The notes under the pieces were generated by a model. The model was not told the DNA's origin and made no database searches. It saw only the letters and a program-made list of their open reading frames with translations. Of a stretch of DNA of 64,000 nucleotides, positions 33,069 through 42,099 are shown in pieces. The stretch is taken from positions 15,186,142-15,250,141 of the forward strand of contig JAKZAP010000015.1 of assembly GCA_023053575.1 (NCBI GenBank), read 5' to 3'. The stretch is from Branchinecta lynchi. Its lineage: Eukaryota; Arthropoda; Branchiopoda; Anostraca; Branchinectidae. The position numbers and the translations under genes are program-made. Every line of letters starts with the position of its first letter. The stretch's first letter is position 1.

Positions 33069-34817
33069 ATGGCAGCAGCCAAATTTCCCTGTGGGGAGTG
33101 CTACAGGAATTGCACTAGTGGGACGTTCCAGTGTTCTGTATGTCCCACTTGGTTCCACCCAAGTTGTGTTGGGTTATCACTTGCCGAACGTGTCCAATCC
33201 CCCAACTGGAGCTGCGTGAAATGTTCAGTAGCTGCTTCAGCCACCCGACGGCAGACTTTAGAAGAGAATTCTCGCCTAGCCTGTACTGAGTGTGACAAAA
33301 AACTTTTGACCATAAGCGCCCTGAAGGATAAACTAGAGTCTTCTGCCGAAGATTGTGCGTCGAAGGACATAACTATAAGTCAACTCCGTCAAGAGATCAG
33401 TTTACTTAAGTCTAACCTTCTCTCTGTCACTCCGGATCCTGTTTCCCGTCTCCCTAATTGTAGCCGAAGCACCTCAACTTCAGTGGAGCTTACATCCCCT
33501 CTTGTCCCTAATTGCGTTGATCAGAGTAATTCACATGCCATCAGCGATTCATTTCAGTATGAAATGCCCACATCGGTCCAGTGTCGTTGCCATGCTGCCG
33601 GAGTCGCGTCTCAACCTGGGATTAGCGAGGGGCTAGTGGCTCAATCTTCATGCGATCTTTCAGACTTTACAAAGACTAATATTCGCGAAACCGAAATTTC
33701 GCACGTGGTCGTGAATTCGTCCCTATTCTTTGCTCGTGAGGCATTTGCATCCGGTATTTTGAGTGATGAAATTTCAGATGTAATGGCAAAGTCGTACCCA
33801 TTTGACTCGCTTAAAAGCACCAAACTTCTCTTATGGACATTTTTGGGCAGTTCGGGAAAAATTTTGGAAAGAAGAGGCAATCTCGCACAGAACAACACTG
33901 CAGTTGATATAGTTAAAATGATCTGTGAACTTGATGCTAAATCTTTCGTTTGGCCGATCATAGTTCCTCGGTCTCCTAGAGAGATTCCTATTCTGAAATC
34001 CGACGTTTCGGTTCGTTTAGACCGTTTAATGAGTGACTGCAATCGTAAAATGGAAATTTCCTTGTCATCATTGCAAAGAATTGAGACGGCTCTTGCAAAA
34101 GGAGGGATACCAGCATCAAACATGACGACGCATGCGACACCTACATCTGTCTCCGAGTGGCCCCCCCTCCCCCCTCCAGCTGACACTGCAGAGGTCTTTA
34201 CGATCTCGAACTTTCCAAGCTCCCTCAACAACCCAATCTCTCGGAAAAAGGAGTTTGATAAGCTGGCTTCCAAGGGAATTCAAAAAGTGAGTGCAAACAA
34301 AGATGCAATTGTAGTGAGCGTGAATTCTGCTAGTGCCGAAAGTTTTTCTGCCAGCCTTAAGAGCAGCTTTCCTGATTGTAACGTTTCGAGCAATAAAAAT
34401 GTCTGGTATGGTATCATTCGAGGCGTTGATCCGTCCCTAGAAATTGAAAACCTTGCTTGTGATTTTGAAGGAGTGGTTAGCTTCGCTCGTTTCGGAAAGT
34501 CTCCAACTATCAAAGCTTGTTTCAAGTCTGAAGCATTCCTGAAGTTTTATATTGTTCATGGTTTAAAGATTGGGTATGAACTGTTTCGTGTGAATAAGGA
34601 CAGAAAGCTCCCAAGGCGCTGCTTTAAATGTCAGGGTTTTGATCATGTGGAAAAACAATGCATGGCACCCGTTCCGGTCTGTGCTCGTTGTGCCGGGCCT
34701 CACTCAAGCTCCAGGGAGAGCCCTTGTTCTAACCCGGTTGCCTGTGCCCATTGCCAGTCGAGCAGCCACCCTTCATTCAGTTTTTCTTGCCCAGTTGTGC
34801 GTAAAAACTTGAAATAG
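33069..34817 (+). CDS. LINE ORF1: PHD finger plus triple CCHC zinc-knuckle protein
   Basis: Likely the RNA-binding chaperone of the retrotransposon, packaging its own transcript in a cytoplasmic RNP. The first ATG (33,069) gives 582 residues; an upstream in-frame GTG at 33,051 is less likely. Residues 8-52 form a textbook PHD finger, with C8/C11, C22/C25, H30/C33 and C49/C52 and the aromatic WFHPSC core. Residues about 70-117 are Leu/Lys/Glu-rich and could form a coiled coil for multimerisation. A Ser/Thr/Pro-rich middle follows, with a proline cluster near 365-372. The C-terminus holds three knuckles: CFKCQGFDHVEKQC (518-531), CARC...C (538-553) and CAHC...C (559-574). PHD fingers usually read histone tails, so a role in chromatin targeting is possible but inferred. 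ORF2 starts four bases after the stop in another frame, consistent with termination-reinitiation. Confidence 0.9.
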   Translation: MAAAKFPCGECYRNCTSGTFQCSVCPTWFHPSCVGLSLAERVQSPNWSCVKCSVAASATRRQTLEENSRLACTECDKKLLTISALKDKLESSAEDCASKDITISQLRQEISLLKSNLLSVTPDPVSRLPNCSRSTSTSVELTSPLVPNCVDQSNSHAISDSFQYEMPTSVQCRCHAAGVASQPGISEGLVAQSSCDLSDFTKTNIRETEISHVVVNSSLFFAREAFASGILSDEISDVMAKSYPFDSLKSTKLLLWTFLGSSGKILERRGNLAQNNTAVDIVKMICELDAKSFVWPIIVPRSPREIPILKSDVSVRLDRLMSDCNRKMEISLSSLQRIETALAKGGIPASNMTTHATPTSVSEWPPLPPPADTAEVFTISNFPSSLNNPISRKKEFDKLASKGIQKVSANKDAIVVSVNSASAESFSASLKSSFPDCNVSSNKNVWYGIIRGVDPSLEIENLACDFEGVVSFARFGKSPTIKACFKSEAFLKFYIVHGLKIGYELFRVNKDRKLPRRCFKCQGFDHVEKQCMAPVPVCARCAGPHSSSRESPCSNPVACAHCQSSSHPSFSFSCPVVRKNLK

Positions 34818-34821
34818 TATT

Positions 34822-35874
34822 ATGGCTACTTATTTAAATGTCGTTTCTTTTAATTCGAATGGATATTCCGGAAAACTCCCCATCCTTAGCCAGTTTCTTT
34901 GTGATAATCAGTCCGTACTTTGTTTGCAGGAACACCACCTGCTTGATCATTCACTCCCACTGTTAAATTCTATAAGTAATTCTCATGACGTTCTTTCGGT
35001 CCCGGCTAGACCAACCGGTGGTCGTCCATCGGGTGGTATTTCAACTTTTATCCCTAAACATCTGAGTGCGTCAGTTTTATTTTCTGATTGTTGTTTCATT
35101 GCTGTAAGTTTCCACGATTGTGTTTTAATCAACTGTTATTTCCCGACAAATTATAATGATGATATATCGCTTGAAGATTTTAATGCATGCTGTTTCAGAC
35201 TTGATCGACTCATTTCTCGCCGTAATTCACTTAAAAATATTTTTATCTTGGGTGATCTAAACTGTAATCCATTGGATCATGACGAACGTAGTACTATTTT
35301 TAATTCATGTTTCCCACGATTTAAATTATTATCTAAATCCCAAGATTTCACGTACACTCATTGGTCGGGAAGCACGAGTAATCTTGACCACGTTCTAAGT
35401 AACCGCGATTTCCCAACAACCGTGCTTGTAGTAGATGATTTTCCTATAAGCGACCATATGCCTATTTCATTTTCTGTTTCACTACGTATTTCAGGACCCC
35501 AGATTTCAAAGAATCATAAAACAGCAAAAGCTAAGTTTTCCCGAATGGTTTGGGATGAGTCGTTGAAGCTTCATTATCAAAGAGAAGTTGATCTTATTGC
35601 GGCAAAAATTCAAATCCCTACAGAATTTCCTCTTACGTCTAATATAGAGCTTGAGTTAAATTGTATATATTTTCAGCTAGTTCATTGTTTAAGGGTTTCG
35701 GCAAAAAAGGTTTTTCAATCCAAAACTGTTGTTGTTGGGACTGAAAAACCTTTTTGGTCGCTTAATTCTTCGCTGGTAGAGAGTAATTATGAGGCTAAGT
35801 TAGCTTACGTCAGATGGAAGGCACTCGGTAAACCCCGTGATGGACTTTCCTTCCGGTGGATGAAAGAAACTTAG
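34822..35874 (+). CDS. LINE ORF2, N-terminal part: APE-type endonuclease
   Basis: Encodes the endonuclease that nicks target DNA to prime reverse transcription. From ATG 34,822 the canonical APE/EEP landmarks occur in order: SFNSNG (9-14), LQEHH with catalytic Glu37, GRPSGGIST (67-75), a CYFPTNY strand (105-111), GDLNCNP with Asp145 and Asn147 (144-150), FTYTHWSGSTSNLDHVL (176-192), and the SDHMP box with Asp211 and His212 (210-214). All metal and acid-base residues expected for activity are present. The frame ends prematurely at TAG 35,872-35,874. The RT frame is already open from 35,864 one base out of register, so a single-base insertion in the A-rich GAAAGAAAC tract near 35,862-35,870 is the simplest explanation. 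Without correction the copy cannot make a full ORF2 protein. Confidence 0.92.
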   Translation: MATYLNVVSFNSNGYSGKLPILSQFLCDNQSVLCLQEHHLLDHSLPLLNSISNSHDVLSVPARPTGGRPSGGISTFIPKHLSASVLFSDCCFIAVSFHDCVLINCYFPTNYNDDISLEDFNACCFRLDRLISRRNSLKNIFILGDLNCNPLDHDERSTIFNSCFPRFKLLSKSQDFTYTHWSGSTSNLDHVLSNRDFPTTVLVVDDFPISDHMPISFSVSLRISGPQISKNHKTAKAKFSRMVWDESLKLHYQREVDLIAAKIQIPTEFPLTSNIELELNCIYFQLVHCLRVSAKKVFQSKTVVVGTEKPFWSLNSSLVESNYEAKLAYVRWKALGKPRDGLSFRWMKET

Positions 35875-37459
35875 GCAACACAATAACTGCCTTATGGAGG
35901 AGGCGTCTCGTGATGCTGATCTTGATAAGCTTAAAATTTGGAAAGCGCTACGTAGGTCTAAGCATCTAAGTGAACCACCACCTGATTCTTTCCCGTCTGT
36001 TGCTGATTGGGAAACACATTTTAAGTCCACCCTGTCTTCGTCTAACGATTTTCCTTCTGACGTAACTGAGCTAGACTCTATATTAAGTGACTTTCCTTCT
36101 GACCACGTAATTGTACATCAAGATTTACTTTTGGCTCAAAAGAAACTTAAGTTCCAATTATCGCCTGACCATGATGGGCTTTTTTCAAACCATCTCAAGT
36201 TTGTATCCCCAACGTTCCTTTTAACTCTTCTTGCTTTTTTTAATTTAATTTTATCGGTAGGTCGTGTTCCTTCATCTTTTAAAACTGGTTTGATTTCCCC
36301 TATTCTAAAAAATGGAAAGAAGGATTTAAAATCTTGCGGTTCTTATCGACCAATAACCAAGGGTTGTATTATTAGTAAACTTTTTGAAATGTGTTTTAAA
36401 AATATGTTTGAAGGCCTTGATGTCGGGTTAAACCAGGTTGGATTTAAAAGGGGTATGGGTTGCGATCACGCGCACGCTACTTTTTCCACTTTAATCAATG
36501 ATGCGCGAGTGAGCGGACAACCACTTTATACGCTTCTGATTGATATAAAAGGTGCTTTCGACAATATTTCTCATGCGGCTGCTCTTCTATGCCTTGTGTA
36601 TAATGGTATTCCCCGTTCTGTTGTGCGTGCTTTAAGGTCCTGGTACAATGGACTGAACGTTCAAGTGGCAATTCGTTCCCCAAAAATTCTGTCTAATTTA
36701 ATTTCAGTGGGAAAAGGCGTTAGACAAGGTGGAATTTTATCACCATATATTTTTAATGCATGTTTGGCAGATTGTCTTCGGTCGCTTAAGACTTCTTTAA
36801 TACATTTTGCACGTGATGTAACGTTTTTAGCATATGCTGATGATATTATTATTTTAAGTCGGTCAAAGGAAAAATTAATTGAAAACTTTAACATTCTAGT
36901 GTCTAAATTGGGGCAGAAGGGTCTAATAATTAGTTCTGAAAAGTGTAATTATTTTGTGATTAGTAGTTTGCCCACACAGAATTCCCCTCTGGATTGTGGT
37001 GGGGGGATTGTTTTCAGCCCTGTTGAGAAAGTTCTGTATCTTGGAATCCCTTACTCATCTAATACCCGGGATTGGAAACTTATCCTTATTCAACATGTGC
37101 AAGATAAAATAAGAAGAGCATTCGGTGCTGTTATTCGTTTACGAGGGATGTATCGCAGAGATGTTCTTGGTTCTATTTATACGGCTGTTGCACTTCCTCA
37201 CATTCTTTTTCCGTCTGCTTTCTTTTCTTCTTTCCGTCCTTCTGAACTTTCTGCGCTAAAAGTTACTTATTATAAATTCTCTAAATTCCTTCTTGGCTTC
37301 CCGATTTCTGCGAGTAACTCTTTCCTAACTTCGAATTTTAAAGTGAAGAATCCTTTGGAAACTTTAAATGGTAAAATTCAGAACTTTCATAAAAAGGCTG
37401 ACAACATTCTTCTTCATCACAACCTTTTTCCTTTTTTCACAAAAAAGTCCCCTGCTTAG
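35864..37459 (+). CDS. LINE ORF2, C-terminal part: reverse transcriptase
   Basis: Polymerase part of ORF2, in a different frame from the endonuclease because of the frameshift. The first internal ATG is at 35,894; numbers below count from it. Landmarks: the finger motif around GSYRPITKGCIISKLFE, QVGFKRGMGCDHA, catalytic motif A LLIDIKGAFDNIS (Asp217), motif B GKGVRQGGILSPYIF, motif C LAYADDIIILSRS (YADD at about 314-317, codons 36,833-36,844), and motif D/E KVLYLGIPYSS. The thumb region follows, with SIYTAVALPHILFPSAF, and the stop is at 37,457-37,459. No RNase H domain or C-terminal zinc knuckle is seen. The GVRQGG wording of motif B and the thumb sequence resemble the decayed relic at 9.6-10.5 kb. 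Confidence 0.93.
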   Translation, partial: KKLRQHNNCLMEEASRDADLDKLKIWKALRRSKHLSEPPPDSFPSVADWETHFKSTLSSSNDFPSDVTELDSILSDFPSDHVIVHQDLLLAQKKLKFQLSPDHDGLFSNHLKFVSPTFLLTLLAFFNLILSVGRVPSSFKTGLISPILKNGKKDLKSCGSYRPITKGCIISKLFEMCFKNMFEGLDVGLNQVGFKRGMGCDHAHATFSTLINDARVSGQPLYTLLIDIKGAFDNISHAAALLCLVYNGIPRSVVRALRSWYNGLNVQVAIRSPKILSNLISVGKGVRQGGILSPYIFNACLADCLRSLKTSLIHFARDVTFLAYADDIIILSRSKEKLIENFNILVSKLGQKGLIISSEKCNYFVISSLPTQNSPLDCGGGIVFSPVEKVLYLGIPYSSNTRDWKLILIQHVQDKIRRAFGAVIRLRGMYRRDVLGSIYTAVALPHILFPSAFFSSFRPSELSALKVTYYKFSKFLLGFPISASNSFLTSNFKVKNPLETLNGKIQNFHKKADNILLHHNLFPFFTKKSPA

Positions 37460-37628
37460 TTTGTTTATTTTGAGCTCTTTTTTTTTTTTTTTCATGTATT
37501 TCATTGTATATTTAGTAGGCTAAATTGTCTTTAACGGTCAGCTGTTTATTAGTATGTAAGTGTGTGTGAGTTTGACTGACATGTTGTTGTTCCTTTTTAT
37601 ACATTACTCTTCAGTTTTGAAGGATTCA

Positions 37629-37653
37629 AATAAATAATAATAATAATAATAAT
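37629..37653 (+). repeat. (AAT)n tail of the LINE
   Basis: AAATAAATAATAATAATAAT-type microsatellite directly at the end of the 3' UTR. LINEs of several clades end in such short repeats instead of poly(A). A polyadenylation-like AATAAA is absent just upstream. Confidence 0.85.
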
Positions 37654-37654
37654 T

Positions 37655-38345
37655 TGGTCCACCCGTCATTTCGCCCACTTCCAAAATCCAACATCGCCCA
37701 CCCGTAAATTCGTACAGCCACCGTCAGTTCACCCAAAAGTCAGTTGACCCACCATCAGTTTGCCCACTCCTAAAATCCGTCCGTTCGTCCACACGTGAAA
37801 TCCGTCAGTTGGCCCGAATTTGAAATCCATCAGTCCACCCACTCCTGATATCGGACACTTCGTCCAATTCAAAAATCCGATACTTGGTACAACTTTGCTA
37901 GATCATTAAAATCCACGAAGAAGGGGCGTGATCCCAGGGGAATAACCAGAAGGAGCGGACTTTTTCCTTTCCTTCGGTTAATACGAAATGCCATTGGGTG
38001 CGACTGTTTTGTTTGCGTAAAGAAGGAGGAAAATATTCCGTTTACGTGAAGATGGGTGAAAAGAAAATGTTTTTCAAATAGATTGTAACAAACTTTGTTG
38101 CTTGATAAAGAGGTTGTTGCTAGTTCATACAGAAATTGAAAGGTTTTTACCATAATATGTGGAAACAGAACTATTCAAAGTTCAACATCGCAGTTAGACC
38201 CGGAACTGACTTTTCTCCGTTCTGTGCGTTATTTTTCACTTCACATGCTCGTGCTGAACAGTTCCATAAACTTTTAGTCAGAAATATCGGAAGCTTGTTG
38301 TTAGATTCTGCGGCCAATTTTAAAGGATAATTTAAAGGATGAACA
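37655..38345 (+). repeat. GTCA-minisatellite composite element, copy 1
   Basis: 37,655-37,890 holds CCGTCAGTTCGCCCA-like units of irregular 15-25-bp spacing. A body follows: GATCATTAAAATCCACGAAG, GATCCCAGGGGAATAACCAG, GTGAAGATGGGTGAAAAG, and TTGTTAGATTCTGCGGCCAA near 38,298. The same order of blocks occurs at 44,430-45,360, and inverted at 59,800-60,760. Confidence 0.75.
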
Positions 38346-38410
38346 CAAAAGCAAAACATAAAAATAGAATAACTTTTCCACAGGAAGTTATATTATGAAA
38401 ATTACTTTTG

Positions 38411-38472
38411 TGGAGGCTGTTACGACCTCGTATCATCCTCCAGAGAGGCTGATACGAAGCCGTATCAGCCTC
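38411..38472. repeat. GAGGCTGATACG hairpin
   Basis: GAGGCTGATACG (38,445-38,456) and CGTATCAGCCTC (38,461-38,472) are a perfect inverted pair with a 4-base loop. A diverged version, TGGAGGCTGTTACGACCTCG, lies just upstream. Confidence 0.75.
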
Positions 38473-38647
38473 CACAGATGTTCATCGAGCAATTTTCCTC
38501 AAAAACTGAATTCATTGAGCCTTTTGCCTCAAATAATGAAAAGTAGAAGCTGACCTCCAAAATATAAATTAAAAACAATACTTTCAGCAAAAAAATAAAT
38601 AAATAAATACCTAAAATACATAAGAGAAAAAAAAAAAAAAAAAAAAT

Positions 38648-38935
38648 GACAGAACATTTAACTCTCTTCGACAACCAGCCTCAGCCCTAGGTCATTCCTT
38701 GTCACAGTAAAATTTCACTGAACATACAGCTTGTCAACTGAAACAACATCCTACTATCCCTTGCTCTCCAACAGCTAGTTATTCAGCACAGATAAAATAA
38801 CAGAACATCTTCCTCTCTTAGACAACCAGCATATGCCCTAGTAATACCGTGTCACAATCAGATTTCCACTGAAAATACAGCTTGTCAACTGAAACAACAT
38901 CCCTTGCTTTCCAAAAGCTATTTTCTCAGCACTGA
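38648..38935. repeat. ~150-bp tandem duplication
   Basis: GACAGAACATTTAACTCTCT...ACAGCTTGTCAACTGAAACA is repeated once, with about 85% similarity judged by eye. Both halves include GACAACCAGC and a GTCACA...TTTCCACTGAA-type block. An A21-like run precedes it at about 38,626. Confidence 0.75.
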
Positions 38936-39419
38936 TCACTGTCTTTGATCTCGAATTTTTCTAGTAAAATCCAAAGCGTGGTTTTGTTGTTGTTTACTTG
39001 TTACTTTCCACGACCCCGAGAGTAGTCATTTTTAGTAGAACTCTAGTAGGCTTTAACGACCGCTAGATGGCATCTGAATCGCCAAAAAAATAAAAGACTG
39101 TATTGGTAAATGCTGGGGTCCCAACCAGTAGTCATTTTAGTAGGTCAAAAGTCGTCATGACACACCTTACTAAAATAAAATTCCCTACCCCATGAGCAAA
39201 AAAATACAACAAAAGAAGGATAAGTCCTAAACCTATAGAAATATTTTGAAAAAGTTATAATAGTTAACATACTTCCATCTCGGTTCATATCAAAATAACA
39301 ACCTTGACGGCCATTTAAAAATATCAACCTCCCCTTCGGCTCGGATAGGTTATTTTCAATGACCGTCTCGGTGTTATTTTTCGATATCAACCTCGATGTC
39401 TGAAGTTAACCTTTAGTAA
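38936..39419. other. No recognisable feature
   Basis: AT-rich with an overlapping inverted AGTAGTCATTTTAGTAG-type word repeated near 39,022 and 39,126. Otherwise nothing. Confidence 0.4.
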
Positions 39420-39790
39420 CGTGCAGTGACGGTTTTCGACTGGCAACACGATTGGGAGTAATTCACATGAAAATGGGAAGTAAAGCATACTAGGAATAAT
39501 ACAATGCAAGGCTCCTGGTATTTAGTGTCAAGCTTTATTGTACCGCCTCCCAGTATTTCTTAGAGAGAATATTAGCCCTATTGTCGAAACTAATTGCAAT
39601 GCGCGAATCGACTCTTTACGGAAAGTTTTCTTTTGTTAGTGGGAAAACATTTTTCTAATTCTACGCAGCCTACCAGCTCAATATAAATATGAGATCAACG
39701 GTATGAGTTTAGAGGTGTGTATGAAATATTTATTTCTTTAGACGACGGCTTTCAAACCAGGGACCCGAATGTCCAAAAGCTACTTAAAAG
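39420..39790 (+). repeat. Distal body of the GTCA composite element
   Basis: Runs from GTGCAGTGACGGTTTTCGAC through GTTAGTGGGAAAACATTTTT to GACGGCTTTCAAACCAGGGA. It is collinear with 45,360-45,715 and inverted at 59,140-59,400. In copy 1 it is separated from the proximal body by about 1.1 kb of unrelated sequence. Confidence 0.7.
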
Positions 39791-40200
39791 ACCCCTCTTG
39801 CTTATTCTGCCTTTGATAACACACCTAGCTCCGTTATGGAGTTAAAAGCTTTTGACATCCCCGTCTTTCTCCATAGTTTCGTTTTGTGCCTACGAGTTTT
39901 TAATGCCTTTTTGGCCGAGTCGAGTTTTGCCCGTTACAGGCGCAAAGTTTGCCAGAATCTTCAACGTCCGTTGACAACTTTTTCCCACACAAGGATATGA
40001 GAATCTTCTGTTTTTGACGAATTTTATTTGCTTAGTTTTCGTACTTTTTATCAACGACACGTTCAGTTTTCAAACATTTTGCGCACAGCCACCGCGTCGT
40101 AGAGCAGGAAGGTTGTGCAGAGTCGTCAAGCGCTAAGAAGAAAATCGTTGAATTCAGATGGAAAGTAATGGTGTTTTCGAGAAAGTTTTTTCTGACCCAT
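39785..40200 (+). repeat. Dispersed ~420-bp repeat, copy 2
   Basis: Partner of 12,490-12,912. It starts AAAGACCCCTCTTGCTTATT and ends GGAAAGTAATGGTGTTTTCG. A short GTCAGTTCG/CGCCTAAACC tract follows to 40,258. Confidence 0.75.
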
Positions 40201-40261
40201 TTGGTTCGCTGTCACTACCGCAACACGTCAGTTCGTATAAACGTCAGTTCGCCTAAACCAT

Positions 40262-40826
40262 ATATAGCAGCTAGTGATATAGTCGAATAAGGGGTGAGAA
40301 GACATTCTGAACGCGAATATGAAAACCATTTTTTTGCCGGACAAGTGGTTCGCCCGGACTCCATGTTAAAAAGTTCAATAAGTCAGGTCCAAAGTTAAAG
40401 TTTCCTTTGAAGTTGATTAGATATCCTATTTAGGGGTAAGAAGATATGCTGAATCCATGTATGACATTCATTTTTTACTCGGACATATTGTCCGCCCGGA
40501 ATCTGGCTGGAACTGCAAAATGTGTTATAAGTTAAATCTTTATTTGAAGTTGATTGGATGTTAAATATATAGGAAAGAAGATACACTGAGTTCTTTTTTT
40601 TAGCTTTCTTTTTTCGCCGGTCAAGTAGTTCCGGAGTTAGGCCGAAACTGGGAAATTGGCAGAAGTAAGGTAGGAAGTTTTCGTCAAAACAGATATGACT
40701 GAAAGGGGTAAACACACATGCTGTATCCATCTCTGATTTGGAAAATGTTCTAGGAGTCTGGCGAAGACTGGATCTGGTGATCCTCAGGCAATGCCTGGAT
40801 CCCATCGAAGCCTTTGGTCTTGTTTG
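40262..40826 (-). mobile_element. HINE copy F, 5' part, reverse orientation
   Basis: Core monomers in reverse (GAAAACCATTTTTTTGCCGG, AATCTGGCTGGAACTG) lead to the 5' end GGCGAAGACTGGATCTGG and GGATCCCATCGAAGCCTTTG, ending GGTCTTGTTT at 40,826. The microsatellite and 3' tail are missing. Confidence 0.7.
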
Positions 40827-40984
40827 AGGAAACCCCGTATTTTTAGTATTTACCCAAGCTTAAAGCTGTTCAAAGTCATTTCTTAAAAGCTGTCCGTCAG
40901 TCAACACGATTGGCTAACTCTCGTAGAGGTTAAAATATTATGTTAAAGCTTGGAGCGATTGTTCTTTGGTTTTTTTACAGGTCT

Positions 40985-41280
40985 ATTTCGTAGATAGGCT
41001 TTGTATAGGCGTTCGTAGATAGGCTTCCTACATTTAATGGTGGAGAAATGGGTGGTGAAAGGCGAAAAGAAAGTGTTCGGATCTGGGAAATGACACTTTC
41101 CAAGTTCATCTTGTCAAGTCTGAACGTTCAAGCCAAGTTTTATTTTCCTAGTATATCTGGAAGTATCGTAATTCCGGAACCATTCTACCCTCATCCATCC
41201 TTCAACCTACCGATCAGGAAATCTTCCGCGAACTGCTCTTCTGCGACGGCCAAGCCCACACCTGTTTCTCAAAAATAAGG
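40985..41280. repeat. GAAACTTGG-family fragment
   Basis: GGATCTGGGAAATGACACTT, CATCTTGTCAAGTCT and AAGCCAAGTTTTATTTTCCT match words of the family at 3.9-5.0 and 31 kb. Divergent and short. Confidence 0.45.
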
Positions 41281-41379
41281 TAAGGTTCTTTGAGACATCG
41301 CGCGACTCATTTACTTAGTTTAAGTGACTGTTGGTCGGAGGGTAAGCTCAATTCAATCGTATCGCAAAATTTGGATTGA

Positions 41380-42099
41380 TCGACGAAAACCTGTGTTTCA
41401 AGGCTGACTCTTACAGGTTCATGTACTAGAAACTCCGTAAGAATTACCATTCCTCGCACTGATCCCAGCATCTATTCAAACCTCAGCCTTGTATACGTCC
41501 TCGTCGGCAGCTCCTCAACCTTTTCAGTATCGACTCCATCCTTAGTGTCTGCTACCTCATTAGCATCAGCTCCTACATCAGTGTCGATTTCGGCGTCAAC
41601 CACCCTCTCATCGTCGAATCCTTCTTCGTCATTAACTACAACTACGAATTCCAACTCAGCATCTGCTCCCTGCGCATCTCTACCTGCTTCATCTTTCCAG
41701 CCTTTTGGCTACCCAGCACCAGCCGCTCCACTTGCCATAACATTGACTCCCTCTTCAGCTTCAACTACCTCTTCGGCGTCCACAACCTCCTCAGGATCGA
41801 TTCCCTCCGCATCGCAATTACCTACTTCGGCTATCCAGCGTCCTGTCCGTCCAGCTTCCCCTACTCCATTTCCTACCATTTCAGCAGGTCCCTCAGGATA
41901 TGGTCGGATGAGATCATCATCACCAGAAGTACGCAATGTTCGGCACAGATCAGATGGTGCAAAGCTAACTGCAATCTGCCTGGAATCCAACCGCCTCAAA
42001 GTTGCCGCAGTCCCTTGCTGGCATAGACTATGTGCTGGATGTGACGATGAACTTCAAAGACGTGGGTCTCAGACTTGCTCACTGTGCCGTGGCACTTGA
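41380..42099 (+). CDS. Ser/Thr/Ala-rich frame with C-terminal RING-like motif
   Basis: An uninterrupted frame from the stop at about 41,379 to TGA/TGA-type termination at 42,099. Either it initiates at a non-canonical codon or, more likely, it is a 3' exon: CTCTTACAG at 41,407-41,415 could be an acceptor. About 130 residues of low-complexity Ser/Thr/Ala/Pro sequence come first. A short basic linker follows (RMRSSSPEVRNVRHRSDG). The C-terminus then reads AICLESNRLKVAAVPCWHRL and CAGCDDELQ...CSLCRGT. Spacing of the PC-x-H-xx-C-xx-C and C-xx-C ligands is that of a RING finger, which in intact form recruits E2 ubiquitin-conjugating enzymes. The expected first Cys (three before the AIC Cys) is Thr, so zinc site 1 is incomplete. 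ATAAATAAAT at about 42,228 could serve polyadenylation. It may be a degenerate gene copy. No paralogue is visible in the window. Confidence 0.45.
   Translation, partial: STKTCVSRLTLTGSCTRNSVRITIPRTDPSIYSNLSLVYVLVGSSSTFSVSTPSLVSATSLASAPTSVSISASTTLSSSNPSSSLTTTTNSNSASAPCASLPASSFQPFGYPAPAAPLAITLTPSSASTTSSASTTSSGSIPSASQLPTSAIQRPVRPASPTPFPTISAGPSGYGRMRSSSPEVRNVRHRSDGAKLTAICLESNRLKVAAVPCWHRLCAGCDDELQRRGSQTCSLCRGT

Larger units (their letters stand above)
32836..37653 (+). mobile_element. Near-full-length PHD/CCHC LINE (non-LTR retrotransposon)
   Basis: A roughly 4.8-kb element with a 5' leader (start inferred), ORF1 (33,069-34,817), ORF2 (34,822-37,459, one frameshift), a T-rich 3' UTR and an (AAT)n tail (37,629-37,653). 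ORF1 carries PHD and zinc-knuckle motifs; ORF2 carries APE endonuclease and RT. GTCA-type minisatellite lies on both flanks, and the similar flanks could include the target duplication. Good reading-frame preservation compared with all other elements here implies a recent insertion. PHD-bearing ORF1s are known in CR1-group LINEs, while triple CCHC knuckles and a TAA-type tail recall I/Jockey-group elements, so I leave the clade open. Confidence 0.85.

Noticed and set aside
33641..34273. 210-codon reverse-strand frame
   Set aside because: Shadow of LINE ORF1. It has no domain and the forward strand carries clear zinc-finger motifs.
41472..41999. Acidic reverse-strand frames
   Set aside because: Complement of the low-complexity Ser/Thr-rich frame, typical of mirrored codon bias.
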